Source of the DNA: Anas platyrhynchos
Lineage: Eukaryota > Chordata > Aves > Anseriformes > Anatidae
Reading direction: 5' to 3'
Assembly (NCBI RefSeq): GCF_047663525.1
Contig: NC_092606.1
Location: 5,702,501 to 5,766,500, forward strand
DNA length: 64,000 nt
The notes under the pieces: model-generated
What the model was told of the DNA's origin: nothing
The model's input: the letters and a program-made list of their open reading frames with translations, nothing else
Databases searched by the model: none
Position numbers and translations under genes: made by a program
Part shown: one piece after another, positions 22,601-37,600 of the stretch
How the letters are laid out: the number at the start of each line of letters is the position of its first letter
Numbering within the stretch: the stretch's first letter is position 1

Positions 22601-25600
22601 TACTCTAAGTTGCTACTTAAGACTTATCTTAAGTTGGAATATTGTTTTAGACCTCTGTTAATACTCTAACAAACAGGACAGATTTTCTCCTAAGTTTGAA
22701 GTACAGAAATCTAGCTTTTTCTACTGGTCTATCCAGAACCTAATTTTTGCAGAAGCAAATACAAGTTTAATCTTTCTAGATAAAGAACATTTCATCACTA
22801 ATAAGCAAAACAAGGCATAAATTCGAAAAACATAAGTTTAAGATTTTCACGTACAAAGTTAAGCGTAAGAGGAAATAAAGTCCATTCAGAACATCAGAAA
22901 CACTTTTTATGTGAGTAACTATCGGATGTTAGTAAGGAGAAGCAATCAGTGCCCCACCCTCAGATACTGCCAGAGGATATATTTGTTCTTTGCTCTGGCA
23001 ATAACCTATTTCCAGAGTCACAACCTAACACCAGTTGGGAGTAGTTAAAGAAAGAGAGCTTTCCAAACATCAAGTAGCAAATTTAGACTTTTCTAAGCAT
23101 TCACTTTTTTGTCCTGTAACAAAGAGTTACAAAACCCCTCCTCATCTTCATACTCAATTCTTCATAAAAGATATAGGGACTGCTAAAAGGTGAAGGGATT
23201 GGCATGATGGCAGTGAATAATCTCGTACTGAAAAGCCAATAGAAACATTAAGTGACCTGAAAAGGGAACTAGATTCTTTGCAATACTTCCTCCTGCACTG
23301 GAACCTGGTATCTGGCTGAAATGACAACTGTAAGAAGAACATGACAAGCCACAAGAGACAGATAGTTAAGTCACTGCTTTAAAATAATCACTGATGTTTA
23401 GAATGATACTAGTTGCTTAGAATGATACTAGTTGCATCTCCTTCCTTCAAGTATGAAGCTGAAAATCTTCTCAGTAGAACTTGCTGTCACCCCAATTTAT
23501 CCCATGTTAAGGAAGGACAGAAGTTCAGAAAGGTCAATTCTTAAGGATGACAGCAGCAAAACACCAAACCCATCTAAATCTACACACCTCTGCTTTGTTT
23601 TCTGAGCAGAGCTCATGGGACAGCAGCACCTTTGAGTGGCATTTACTTACCATCACCCTGCATGTCTGAAGTCCATAGTGTCAGATTATCACGTAACAAC
23701 TGCATGATAAGTGTAGAGTCCTTATAGCTTTCTTCACTCAGCGTATCCAGTTCTGCAATAGCATCATCAAAAGCTGCTTTCGCCAACCTATAAGCACAAA
23801 GTCAGATTTAATACACATCAGGAAAGAATTCTGAAGCCTACACATTAAGCCTATGTCTCTGAACATCTATCTTCATGTAAACACTATAGCCTCTTTTTTT
23901 TTTTTTTTAATATTATTTAAGGGTGTTCAGATGTTTGGATAAACATCTCCATTCTTCAAAAAAAAAAGAAATCAACTACTTTGTGTGCCTAAGAACAGTA
24001 TCCATTTACTCAAGAATTTGGGATTTATTAAACATTTCTGCATCTTATAGAACTGATCAACATCTGCTAAAAGCTTTAAAAAGTTACATAACCTGCAGTG
24101 ACAGGAATAGAAGGAAGTATTTGCTTCACTCCTCACTTTTATGCTCATACAAGCTAAGTTATGAAAGACTTGTAGAATTACAAAAGCTCATCTACACCAC
24201 TAATTCCTCTGACCATGACACCTCTTATCGTGTGTAACAGCCAGCACCAAGAGAGGCAAGTTAAATTACCTCACACTTTCTACACAGTAAGGGTGAGCAT
24301 AGAGTTAACAAGGCAAGTTGTCAAGCTGCCACTGGTTCATTGGTCCAAGGTTATTGCTGCTTCTCATACATAACCCACTCCCAGGTAAACAAATACATCT
24401 GGATTCAAAAGGATGCAAAAGTTCAAAGCCTTTCCAATGATGTAACCTCAAACAGAGCAGGAAAAAAGCCAGCACTTTTTTTGTTGTGTTAAAATCCTTC
24501 TCTAACTAGCAACCACTTTTGGCTTGTTTGGTGTTCACATAAGTTTCCCCCATCTCCCCAGTCACTACCTACCTGCAGGCACGATCAGGAGAATTAAGAA
24601 TTTCATAGTAGAATACAGAGAAGTTGAGGGCAAGTCCTAAGCGGATAGGATGTGTTGGCGGGAGTTCTGTCATTGCAATATCACTAGCAGCCTTGTAAGC
24701 CACCAAGCTATTCTCTGCAGCCTCCTTCCTGTCATTTCCTGTGGCAAACTCAGCCAGATACCTATGGTAGTCCCCCTTCCTGAAAACAGGAATAGAACAA
24801 ACAATAAGTCATTAGTCCCTATTTCCACACCAGCCACTAAACTGCTTAGTTCTACAAGTGATTTTATACATTCACACACAAGAGGACTACTACTGCTGAA
24901 TTACTGCCCAGGCAACAGGTCCTTTTGACCTGAGCACATTTTAAACCATCAAGCAGAAGGTTTGATTTTTCTTTTGTTGCATTAGTACAGGATATTATAG
25001 TATTGGTTGTTCTAGGCTGAAAAAAAAAAAAAAAAAACACAAACACCATGCATCACTACTTTACTCCTGATATCTAGTCCAGATGCAACAAGAAGTTCAC
25101 CTCCGAAGGCAACACTCACATTTTGTAATAGAAAACCTTGGACTCGCCAGTGTTAGCTGCTGGAATGAGGTGTTTGTCCAGTACATCCAGAATGTCACAA
25201 CAGATTAACTTCAGTTCAGTCTCAACCTTAAAAAAAAAAAAGCACAAAGAAGCAGCAAGGTTAGCACAGAAGATTGAAGGCCTGTTTCAAAAATATTTAA
25301 TATCAAACAGGTGGCATCATAAATACCCAAGGAGGGGGAAGACAAAAAACAGGACAAAGATTCAGCTGTCCACAGATACATTAAGCAAAACAGTACTGGG
25401 TAATTAGCTGGCAGACAGGAGATGCAAGGACTGATGTATGATGAAATGCGTAACCAAATAACGGAATTATAAATTCCCTGAGAAATATCTTGCTAGACAG
25501 TTGCATTATGTCTGTCTCAGCATGTAACTGCTTACTGCATGACTTGCATAACACCTAATGCCTCACATTTTTGATCCTGGAAGGCCCTGAAAGTGGCAAT

Positions 25601-28600
25601 GGTGAAGGAAACAATTTGAAGGTAGTTAAGACAGGTCAGCTGAACTCCATTTCACCCCCAGTTACATTACACATTCAGAACAGGTTTCCACTGGCTACTT
25701 GGGAAGCCAAGTACTAGCAGAAAAGCCCTAAGACAAAAATCACGTTATATTAGAACATAACAGATGTGTCACAGAAAAAAAAAAAGGTCAGATACAAGAG
25801 GAAAAACTCCAGAAAAAAAACTTCATAAGCAGACAATAAAAAAGCAGAGCATAGCAGTTCATAACAAAGAAAACAGCAGAAACCATCAACACTAACAGTG
25901 AGGTCAGTGGTCAAAGAAAACCAATGTATTAAGTCTTATTTTAAATCAGTCACTGGATTTTAATAGCCAAAACTGAAAACATGGTCACATCACTTTTTTT
26001 TCCTGCTTTGGAATAAAAAAGCAAAGTCTACAAGATTAGATTCTACCATAGGAAGTTTTCATACCTGAAAACAAAGAAACTAAGCACCTTTGAAAAAAGC
26101 TAAAAGCTGTTTTTTTGACATCTACATTGCCAAAACCACACTTGATCCAAGCATCCCGCATCATCCACAGCAGGAGGGGTTGGTTAAGTGCAGATAGCAA
26201 CCTGTTGCTGCTCTCCTGATTTGGCAGTAACTTTCAGTTATGGCTGAAGACAACTGGCTCAAGCTACTATTACAGCCTAAGAAGTTGAGGTTTTCAAGGC
26301 AAGGCATCGACATCAGCTACAACAAGCAGTACCAGTATGTACCAGCATGTCTCAGATCACAAGAGCAGCCCCAGTCAGCCTGCTATCCCTTCCTATCCCC
26401 CCCACTCATGTGGTTTTCTTTCATATAGCATTTTTCTTTTCATGCAGTATCTTATCATCACATAGCTTCGAAACTATTGTGGTTTGTAACCACGACATCT
26501 GGCCTCAAAACTGTTAAAACTAGATCTAAAATAAATTAAACTGGCATATATCAATTTGTAAAAATTACTTAACAGATCTGGAGAAGTTCCTTTAGGTAGA
26601 TTAATATACAGCAAATTTCATATGCAAACAATGACAGAACGCTCTAGAGCATTCAGAGGAAGAGTTAGATGCTATACTTAGTTATGTGACAAATGCTTAG
26701 GGAAGTTGCTGAAATATGGTCACTTGAGAAGAATCTACTTCATATATTCTTGGGCTACAAAAGCTATAAAACCTTTGCCAGCAGTCAGTTCCTGCAAACT
26801 TCTTTCCTCTTGATCCTCTTTCTCAATGACTTCTTTTGCAGAGAGATCTTCAGCACAACTGCAAAGAATTAAATCAGTTTCTAATCTTCTTTTGTTAAAC
26901 CAGACATGTACAAACTTCCATTTCATCTCAGACAGACCTTTTTCAGCTGTGCTTATAGGATCAGTCACACAAGTTACCAGAAAGCAACTACTGACCAGGG
27001 CAATTCGTATGTCCTGACCATGCTTAAAAATTTAATATAAATTGAGCTAATTTTAAAAAATACATAACTCCCCCTCCCCACCACAATCTTAATAGCTCTT
27101 TTAGAAAGAGATCTAAAGGGATCTTCTCCTGACAGAGAGTAACTGAGCTCCGCACAGCAAGCCAGCTCAAGAGCTCACACGTGCCTTTTGGGAGCATGCA
27201 GAACAGGTAGTTTTAGGGCCTATTACCATTTTAGCTCATAATAGGACACATGGAACTGCAGGCTCTGCAGGCTCTGCCTAGCAAGGAGATGGCTCATCCT
27301 GATGGGTGCAGTGGCCCCCCACGATCCACCCTGCCCCTGTATTTTACTGGTTGTGCTGGCTTAAGCAGATTCCAGACTGTGTTCTTAGCTCTACAGGTAG
27401 AGAAGCTTCTAAACCACCTGATGACCTAAATAGGAAAACTTATTAGAACCAACCAGGAAAATCGTGGCCTGTACTAGTTTTTTGACCTGTTTTACAGTTT
27501 AGCCCACAGAATAGCTGCACCTCACAGCTGGGATGCACCAGGAAAGCAGAACAGCAGGCAGCAGTTGCTGAAGCCTGTGAGCTACCTTCCTCCCCACTCC
27601 CCTGAGAAATAGAAGGACCGCCCACACGTCAACTTCCAGCCTCATCTTTCTACGAAGAGGGGAAGGAGAAAGCCCTGCAGCTGCCCCAAAAGACAACCCA
27701 GGCTGTAAGTCAGAGCACTATGAAGCACACTGTCAGTATGCTACAAGTACAGACCGTACGAAGGAGGTGAATGCTTGTCCTATGCTATTAGGGAAGGGAT
27801 TTGGTCTTACTGCAAGGATCTGAACTGCATCATGTGCAGACACATCGCTTCATCCTCTCAAGGACAGAGAAAGCAAGCCTCCATGTTCTCATCCACAGAG
27901 ATGCGGTCAGAGTAGAAAGCCACAGGCTCCGTGTTTGTGCATCCACATGGCCACAGGACCCAAAACAGCAGGAATCACATCAGCAGCAGTCTTTCCTGTA
28001 ACTGTGTACTGGTTCTGCTACGTTTATCTTAAGCAGACAAAGTAAAGAAGAGAGGCTGCTATTGTCCCTCAGTGTTGTCTGATGTATGCCTCAGACAAAA
28101 CCAGCCAAGTCCTGCTCTGACACCACTATCAGCCCTTGAGCTCTGCCCCAAGTCATACTGGAAAGTAATTTCCAGTGTTTGGAGTTTGCTTGAACCTAGG
28201 GACTAACAGGCCAAGGTAACTTGTGTGTTGTCCCCCCATGTCTCCCCCCCCTTTTTTTTTTTTCTCCAGAGTATTTCAAGGCTGGGAAGGATCTCGCACT
28301 AACACTGTTCTTAAGGCTGAAAAATACAATAGGGGATATTTGTTGGCATGGGGGTCAAGCAAAATAACCATGACTGAGTCTGCACCAGACCTTACCCATT
28401 CACCCAGAAGCACTGAGTATGACAGCAGGGCACCTCTGCTGCAGCTCTCATCTCAGCAGCAGAAAGCATCAACTTAAAGAGAGTCTCTCAGCAACTACAA
28501 GCAGGACACAGTCTCCAGCTCCAGCTGCAACACATAAGCCTCTTGGAAAGCCGAGGCTAGAGCTGAGCAGACACATCTTGTCTTTTTCCAGTATGGAAAT

Positions 28601-31600
28601 ACACTGCTGTGTACTCCACAGCATTCTTCCACCTAAAGCCTGCAGGCACTCTGAACAACAGCGATGGCTATTCCCTGTAAGGATTTAAAGGATGACAACA
28701 CTGTTGGCACGGACCTGCATTCCATGTGGCTGTATATTTCTCTCTCAATATATCCTCTTTCGAGGACTATACACACACATTTCTTGCTCACCAGTCTGTT
28801 CTGCACAGTACTTGCTCTCTTTACAAGGAGAGATGCAGAACAATGCCTTTTTTTAAACAATCCTTTCAAAAACAATGGAAAGCCTTTTCACTATTAAAGG
28901 ATCTCTGGCAGGAGATAGCAACTGCCCACGAAATATTAGACAATATGCTTTCAGGTTTCTGCTTAAGACAAATTTAAGCAACCATTAGATAGGTATTCAC
29001 TGTCTTAATTTATAGGCTCCGTAAGAAAGATTTTAGACACCCATCAAGAAATGGTATTTAGGACTGTATGTAACTGGCAGAGCCTCATCCCAGCAGCACA
29101 CCAGCATAAAAATAGAAACTTACAACTTGAACAATTCCATGGAGCAAGAGAAATGCTATGAGTCAAGAGAAAGTAGTCCAGAGCCATTCCTGAAAAAAGG
29201 AACATCGTTTCCATTGGTAGTGTACAAATCAGTGCCAGGAGGTTCAAAGACAGACTCCACAGTTTCTCTGGAAGTGAAGATCTGAACCATGGAGGCACTT
29301 GTCCTCGAATGATGAATGTGAAGTCTCTGCAGAAATGTGTGGGATTTAAATAGTATGGGAGAATGCCTGCTCCACATTAAACCAGGAGGCGGGGCGGGAG
29401 GGAAACAGTTCACTGTTCTAATAGCTGATGGTTTCATTAGCCCTTCCTGATGAAAGTCAAAGCTTGTTCCAAGTTCTCCATTTTAGGTAAAGCTGCACAG
29501 ACTGACTAGACTCACCATGAAGTTATCTGCATCAGTTTTTCCCCTCTCTGAAGAGAAAAAAATAGCAAGGCCCTAGAGGTTATTACACATGCAAACTTCA
29601 CAGTTGAGACGACTGTAACATCTTAACATCCCCCATCCCTGGGAACACAGGAGTGCTTTATCTTAAGGGTAACAAACTCGGGATGCAGCCCTTCTTAACT
29701 AAATGGCATTACACCGTACCGCCAACTACATCTTACCATTTGCCGATATTCCCGAATCATTTTTAATTTATCTTCTCCACCTTTGTTTTCTTCTTTCTGT
29801 TCAATGCTGCTGATTATTCTCCAGGAAGCTCTTCTGGCTCCAATCACGTTTTTATACGCAACAGAAAGCAGGTTTCTCTCTTCCACTGTCAACTCCACAT
29901 CCATTCCAGCCACTTTCTTCATTGATTCAACCATTTCTAGGAAGAAAAGGTCAGGCAATTATTCTCACAGCTAAAGCATCTTTCAAACCACTCAACAGAA
30001 GTTGCATGTTAATGATAACTTATCAAAACAGGCTCCCTCCTCCTTTCATGCAGTTACTCCTCACTTTTATACTAGAGTGGTCCAAACAAATCCATGAGCA
30101 CACGCACAAAGGAATTACCTGGTACTCTTTTAAATGCATTTGACAAGAGTACCCAAAACATTCTTTAAAGACAGCTTAAGAGAGACAAAACAGATTTAGC
30201 ACTAAGCACTCATTTTTTACAGTGGATAATGGTTATCAGTACAATCCTACAGGAACGTGTGTTCTTCACAGTGCTCCTGAAAAGAGGCTGAATTCTGGGA
30301 AAAGCATGAGTAAACGTAAGCTGGCTTTCTGCACAATAGGAATAAAATGAAGAATTACAGAATGCTCCACTGATTTGTCAGCTGGAATACACTATATTAC
30401 AGTAATTAACCAAAAAAATAAGATCCAGATTTGAATAGATTAGGGAAGCAAGTCAAAGTTCCAAGAGGAAACCACCAAAAGAAAAATTAGCTGCTTGGAA
30501 AAGTGACAAAGGAGACATCCTGAGGATAACCAGAGCAACCATATCTACCCGTGCCAAGCAGCTATTTCCACTGAAAAAAGTAACACAAAATTCATATTTA
30601 TAGCCTAAACTGTTAAAAAAAAAAAAAGACTTCTAAAGCTGAGGTGAAAAAAGTTATTACTAAATATAGCTTTCCTATATTCAAGTGGAAGCAAAAGCCT
30701 GAACTACTTAAGGAAGGCTTTAATCCTTTCACTACCTAATCACATTATGATGTCTATGACATTAGAAAAATAAAGCTGAATTGTTACATATATACTGGGC
30801 TCTCAGTTTAAGACATCCAGGAGCCGTAAGTTTTGTTCCCACCAGCAAGTGCATCAGTTCATTCATTATTTGCCTCCCAACTGCTAGAGCAGATGAGAAT
30901 CCCAGGTACAGGGAACATTAATGAGACTAGGACCCAACCAGCCCAGCTGCTCAACAGGACAATGGTTTCCCAGCTACCTGGCAAGTTGAGGAGCTCCAGA
31001 GTCATAAATTTACTTTCTGCCAAGACCATGGTGACGTGACTAGGCTACACCTCCCATACTATGACCCTTCACCTTTCTGTGCCCTATTTAATTTGCACTT
31101 TCACCATCCCTCCCCCATCATTTTATTTTATGTTGTATCGAGGCAGCAGAAGCCACAGGAAGCAAGTAACACCTAACTGTCATTTTTCCCCCTCAGGTGT
31201 TAAAATTCAGTCTTAGCAGGCATGAGCTCTTTCAGTAACGGGAACTATCGGCTCATTTTTTCCTTGGCAGGAACAATGTTATCAGTCTCAAGCAGGTCTC
31301 CACATGTGCAGGACAATTTTACAGTGGCTCTATTCTCTTCAGAAGAAAACATCCCTACTTCACCCAACATATTTTGCTACTCCAGCTCACAAAGTAACAA
31401 AAAAACGCCCAGAGGCTTTGATAATATTTACAAACAACACCCTGCTGTTTCAAAATGGTCAGCTGTTTTTGCTGAAGACTTCAAAAGCCATCCTAAAACA
31501 CTATGTACCTATATTTAATATTAAACTTAAGCATGCGATCTTGTAACTTAAACTAGCCAAGTTAAAGGCAGTATGATACAGTTACAATATTCAACTTAAA

Positions 31601-34600
31601 TAATACAAGCACTATGACTTATTTCCTAAAGGATGATGTTTCTGTCTGTTCAAAGAATGTTGACCTGACTTTTTTTAAAAAATTAAGTCATCTCATATTT
31701 AAAGTACCTTAAACAACAGGTACATCCGAGGTAATTTGCCTACCACAGCACTCATTCTTGTGAGGAAAGATGAACAGGCATTAAGACTTGCACTCTCTCC
31801 TACTTGGATCTCTTTGCCAAGCTCCAGCAAGAGCTGTATGGCTTGACTTTAAGCTTAATGTTTAACTGTCCTCAGATATGAGAAGTAATTGAGAAATTAA
31901 CCTGTAGCTGTGAATGCACAGCCCTCTCTTCAACCATCGGCTAGTTCTTGTGTTTAAGAGAGATCCCATAGGAAAACACAAGCTGGAGAATAAGGAGGTA
32001 GTGATGTACTGTTCACCTACGATGCTCATTCCTACACACCCACCATCAGCCTGAAGACCTCTGGGGTCTGACATAGTATGAACACCATACATTAGTCAGA
32101 CAGACACAGCAATATGATACAACTCTAAGTGACAGTATGGTATCAGTAAAACTACTCCAGAAACACGGAGGTGAGAAACATGTAAGGTAAGTTTCCAGGA
32201 TCAGAAAAGCATAACAAGTGGAGAGGTAAAAAAAAAAAAAGGCAAGAGAAGATTCTACATAGAGATGAAAAGGTGGGAGACAGTGACAGAGAAAGTCTGA
32301 AATTACCTTTCAGTTAAGGATTACTGCAGTAGCGACAACTCACTGCATGCACAATCCAGAGATGCTTACACTGCATTATACAAAGAGTAGCTTTATGCTA
32401 CTAATTCATAAAAAGACAGATTGTAGTTAAAGTGGGTAAGTTCCAGTCTTTGAGTTGACTGTGTCACCATGTTAGGGTGCTGTCAGATCATGCCACCACC
32501 AGAGCAGAAGTCCCCAAAGCATAAATTGAGAAAGGATAGAATATTTGGGACAACAACATGCTCGCCCTAGATTCATATCCTTCCTCAGACATTTGCTGTT
32601 AGGTGTTTTAAGGAGCATTCATGAGTAGACATTTGGCCTGACCATGTAAAACAGACTGTATATTCTTAGGGAAAAAGCATTCAGCTGAGACTCGGAACAA
32701 CTGCCCACAGCATAATGGCCTATTCAAAAGCAGCACGGGCATTACCAGTTATTTGTTCCTACGTCCAACACTACAGTTAAGACGGGTGGCTCCTCTCACA
32801 TGGGAGGAACACATGCATAGGGACAGAGGCATAGCTTGTAAAGCACAGAAGGTTTGGACAGTGGTCACCACTACTGTTACCTACAAAGAGTTTGAGCAGG
32901 ATGGCATGTGGCTGATTTGTTGATATTTCTAAATATCAAAGATTCTAGAGAGATTATGGTCCTAGAGATACACAATCTGACACGCCCAGAAACTACAATC
33001 AAACTCTGTAAGTCTCTGAAATATGATATTTTTTCCACCTTAAAAGGATTGAATACACAGGAAAAGGAATAGCCAGTTTTAACTGGTTTTAACAAGTTAA
33101 AACAAGTTTTAACTACCAAATGCATCCATTTTTACAAAAAAAAATACAGTAGGTCAATGGAATTGGTCTAAAAAATATCAGTTCTTTGAAAGCCTGATGG
33201 GGGTAAAATAACAATAGAAACCCAAGACTATGATCCTATGGAAGGAGATGAAGCTTATACAAAAAAAGGATTTTTTTTTTTTGGAATGCTCCTGGACCTA
33301 TACCAATGACAAAGCCACAAAATTAAACTAAAAAAGTAATGGGGGGGTAAGTTTAGAAGTGTTGAGAAACGTGATTAATTACTACCTATTAGGCACCGAT
33401 CCATAGAATTTGCCCAAAGGGCACAGGTGAGGAGGAAACTTACAGATCAAAAATAATGAACGCTTCGTTCCAGATAAAGATGAAAAACAGAAAGCATTTG
33501 CTGCTTCTCAAACTTTAGAAATCCAAGCAACACGGGAGTCCCTGGGTAAGGAAAGTAAGGAGTAAGTAAGAAGAAGGTAAGGAGTAGTGCTGATGTACTG
33601 CAAATTTTGGGAATGTTACAAGCCTTCCCAATACAGGCTGCACAGTTAAGAGACAGCAGGCCGTGCCAAAGGACTGTACATCTATCTGACAGTTTAATCA
33701 GTTTATACTACTCAGACTGAAAATGCAAGTCTAAGTAATAAGAATTGCAACAGGAACCTCTTGGCCCAAACTGTGTTTGAAAAGCTAAGGAATAAACACC
33801 ACTGGGGCAAAGCTACAGTACTCAGAACATCTAGTTATGGCACAATATGTTGCCTAAGTCTCCTAATAAGCACAATGCTACAGTGTTCAATGGATTTTTT
33901 TTTTTTTATGAAGCAACCAAATAGCCTATGACATGCCCCCCCTAATTTTCAACACTACACAGGATCTGTTTCAACCACACTGAAAAGCAGCCCTTGCCAC
34001 AGCACCCATTGATTCAACGTTACCAAAGGAAAACAAGAGCTAGAAAATTCGCTTGTGGTATGCTTGGTTTCTGAAAGAGGAACCAGATAGAGAGAGAAAG
34101 CTTGTTAAAATAAGAACAGGAAAAGAACTCATTCAGTAGAGGTAAAATGAAGATGACTTGATGGTCACCATACTGGAGGCTCAAATCAAAAAGAACCTTG
34201 GGAAAACCCAGAAGGTAGCCTTATTAAATACCACCACGCTGAGAGTAGCAGCAGAGCACTTCAGAAAACTGAAGTCGTGTTTTAAGTTGAATCCTTTCTT
34301 GTCTAGAGGGAATAAAGCAGGCCAAGATCTTCAAGCTCTTAAGCTGCTGCTCAATATCTACTTCAGCACGTCAGGAGCAAAAAGCCACAAATGCTCCGGG
34401 GTGATCTAGGGATGTTAAGGACATGGCAGAAAAAAAAAAAGTCTTCCCATATCTGTATTCACTGTAACCAGTATTTGGACTGAGTACAAGTACTGGTCAC
34501 AGAATGAAGAAAACATCAGTATCAAGGACCCAAAATGAAATACCTGATCCTGAACTCTTGTGCATATCCTCTCAAGACTTCAGCAGCACAAACAATCAGA

Positions 34601-37600
34601 AGGATTTTAAAAGGTGTTCCAGCAGACAGTTAAGGGAAACTACAGATCCATTAATCTAACCCTAACCAGGATCCAAGAGGATTTAGAAAAAAAGAATGAG
34701 TGGGTATATGCATAAAAGCTATACTGAAGAGTAAAGCTTTTTGCAAATGCATGTGACGCCTCAATTCTACTGTGATGCTTTTGAGTGAGTCAAGCATATA
34801 GACAAGGAACACACGACTGATACAGGAAGGCATTTGGCAAAGTCCCTCACCAAGGTTCTTTAAGGAACTCAACTGCCATGGGATAAGAGGAGTCCTCCTA
34901 TGAATTAAGGCTTGGCTGAAAGACAGGAACAGGGGCATGAATGCAGGCTCAGTGTTCAAAGGGGGAGAAGATCACTGGTGGCATCACACAGTGATCTGTG
35001 CTGGGAAGTATGCTCACATTCGTAAGTGATCCAAAAAAAGGAAGCAAACAGCAAGTACTAACTTAGTAGTAAGAGCAAATCGCTAGCAGCAATAAAGACA
35101 AAGACTAAAGAGAGACAGAAAAATAACAGCAAGTGCGTTTTCTTCATCAAGTGCTGTGTAACCACACAGACTGACACCCAGAGATTACGTTCTCCCTAGA
35201 AGTACAGCCTTAGCTGCTATCACTGGACACCACTCTATTCACTGCAGTGATTAGGTCTAAATGCGAGCCAAGAAATAGTAGAGCTCATCTTTCTATCCAT
35301 TAAGAACTCTTGTTCTGAAGACAAAGCTATTACGTTCCCAACATGAGGTTCTTCTGTTCTCTTCAGAAACCCTGCATTTTGCAACTAGTATTTAAAAGAT
35401 GACTAAACTAGTTGAGGAGCTCATGGGGACAGGGAGGTGCCTTTCCCTTCTATCCCTATCAATGCTCTTGTGCCAGCTCAGCGCTTCTATGACCTCTCAA
35501 CTATCTGATTCAGGTCACCATCTCAGAAAGCTACTCAGGGGAAAAGAAGAAAGACATTTGCTTCTATTTTAGAGACCTGCACTGGCTCTAAAGAGTGGAC
35601 ATCCCCCTTTCAACAGGGAGTTGTCAGATTAGCTCACCCCACTTCACAGTACTACCGCTTTGGTTTCTAAAAGCATAAAATAAACACAGCGTTTCCCTTT
35701 ACACACTACAGAGCTTTCATGATTTTTCTTCAGGTGTCTTCATATGCTTGAAGCACCCTGAATAGCTGCACCCTTTTAACTGCCGGCAATAAAAATTGGT
35801 AATCTTATCTTAAGTTCACTACCCAGAACATGCTACACCTATGTCAATGTGCAAGTTTTATATAAACGAGCATAAAAGAACCTAACAACCATATCCCCAC
35901 ATGTCAAGACAACCAAGCAGGCAGAGGGGAGAAAATACCAAAGAAAATACACCCCACGCAGTGCTTTGAACTATAGTTTTGTAGAGAAAGCATACAGGGA
36001 ACAGCAGCACAGCCTGCTGAGGTTTATAACTGCTGGTGCAGCCAAGACAATTCCAACGTTTGACTGCATGACTCTGCAATATACAGTTCTACAGAGCATA
36101 CCAGTACTTCTATGCACTTGGAGAACCAGATGGATTAAGGCCAAGTTATCCAAGCAACAGTGGTATTTTCCACACAGTAAATCCTACAGACCAGCAGAAG
36201 TTATTTCTTGCAACAAGTCATCTCTATATCTGCAAGCTGTGAAGTTACATCCTCCTAAATGAAAGGGGTTACTAATGAAAAAAAAATAGTTTGGAAGTAG
36301 CTATAGGAAAATCAAAGGATTGAGTCTCATCACATATTTCTGTTTGATTGAGACCTGCTAATAAATATACCCTAATGCAAGTACCTGAATAAATTAAAGG
36401 ACACTAACTCAGTTGCTGGACTCCTTGCAGAGCACCAAACCAACCAAGCTTAGAAGTCTGAATCCTCTGGTAGTTCCAGGAACTCAAGGAGATTCTAGAA
36501 GGAAATTACAGATCCCTTTCTAGAAGGAAATTACAGAGCCCTTTCACACAACTGTTGGGGGCAGCAGGGGAACAACACCCCTTAAATGCATTTACATTAT
36601 TTACTTGAAAGAGGACATCTGCAAACTGTAATTAATAAATCATTATTTGTGATACAGATTAGTGACTGATTCTTAATTAAGCTCTAACTTCAAGTTCTGT
36701 TACCGTAAGACAGCTTCTAGAACATGTTCAAGTTCTGGATTCAGTCAACTGCTGCACCCCTTATTGTCTTCAGAGTAAAGACGCATTACCCTGACAGTTT
36801 ATAGAAACACGGGAGTCACCTGTTAACTTGCTGTAGGGGGAATCTGGAGAGATGTCAAGTATTTTCTTCCCAACTGTAACCTGACCTATATCTGCTTTCA
36901 GAAAGGAAGAAACCCTGCTCATCTCACCTGCTATACCTTATGTAAGTTTCAAGTTATATACCTCAAGCTCTGTAACACAAAACTGATAGCAAACTATCCA
37001 CTTGGAGTCTACCTTGTGTCATAGCATGTAGGTTTCTCATCTGATTAAAGATACTACCTAGCTTCCACAATGAAGAATTACGTTTTGACATTCAGAAGTC
37101 TACAAAAACGCAGATGCATACATTCTCTTGATATAAAGAGAAAAATTAGTAAGGTAAAATTGTGTTTGTGAACTTGTCCATTCCAATTGTTTTCCCCAAA
37201 AGACAGTTATATATTATGCTATTAGTAATAGTCTTTGAAGGAACAGCAGATAAGTGAGATTTTTCACAGAGAGATTTGTCACAAAGCTTCCTATAATGTA
37301 ACTAAGCTCCCTGGCATTTTGTTATTTGTCATGACATGCCTAAGCAGATCTGTAAAGATAGTCAGACACCCAAATCTCTTAATATCTCCAGAGATCAGGG
37401 CTTAAGTGTTATTTACACTGCAGAAGTACCTAGAAAGTTGTCCCCTTAATCCAGGCCAACATACTAAGGACCATACAGATACAGGACTGGGTTTTCAGCA
37501 ATTTACAGGCACAAGCTGCAAGACTTAATGCAGTTCGTTAAATGGGTCATGTAACTCAAAAAAAAAAAAACTAGTTAGGCACCTACTGCTTTAACTGTCA

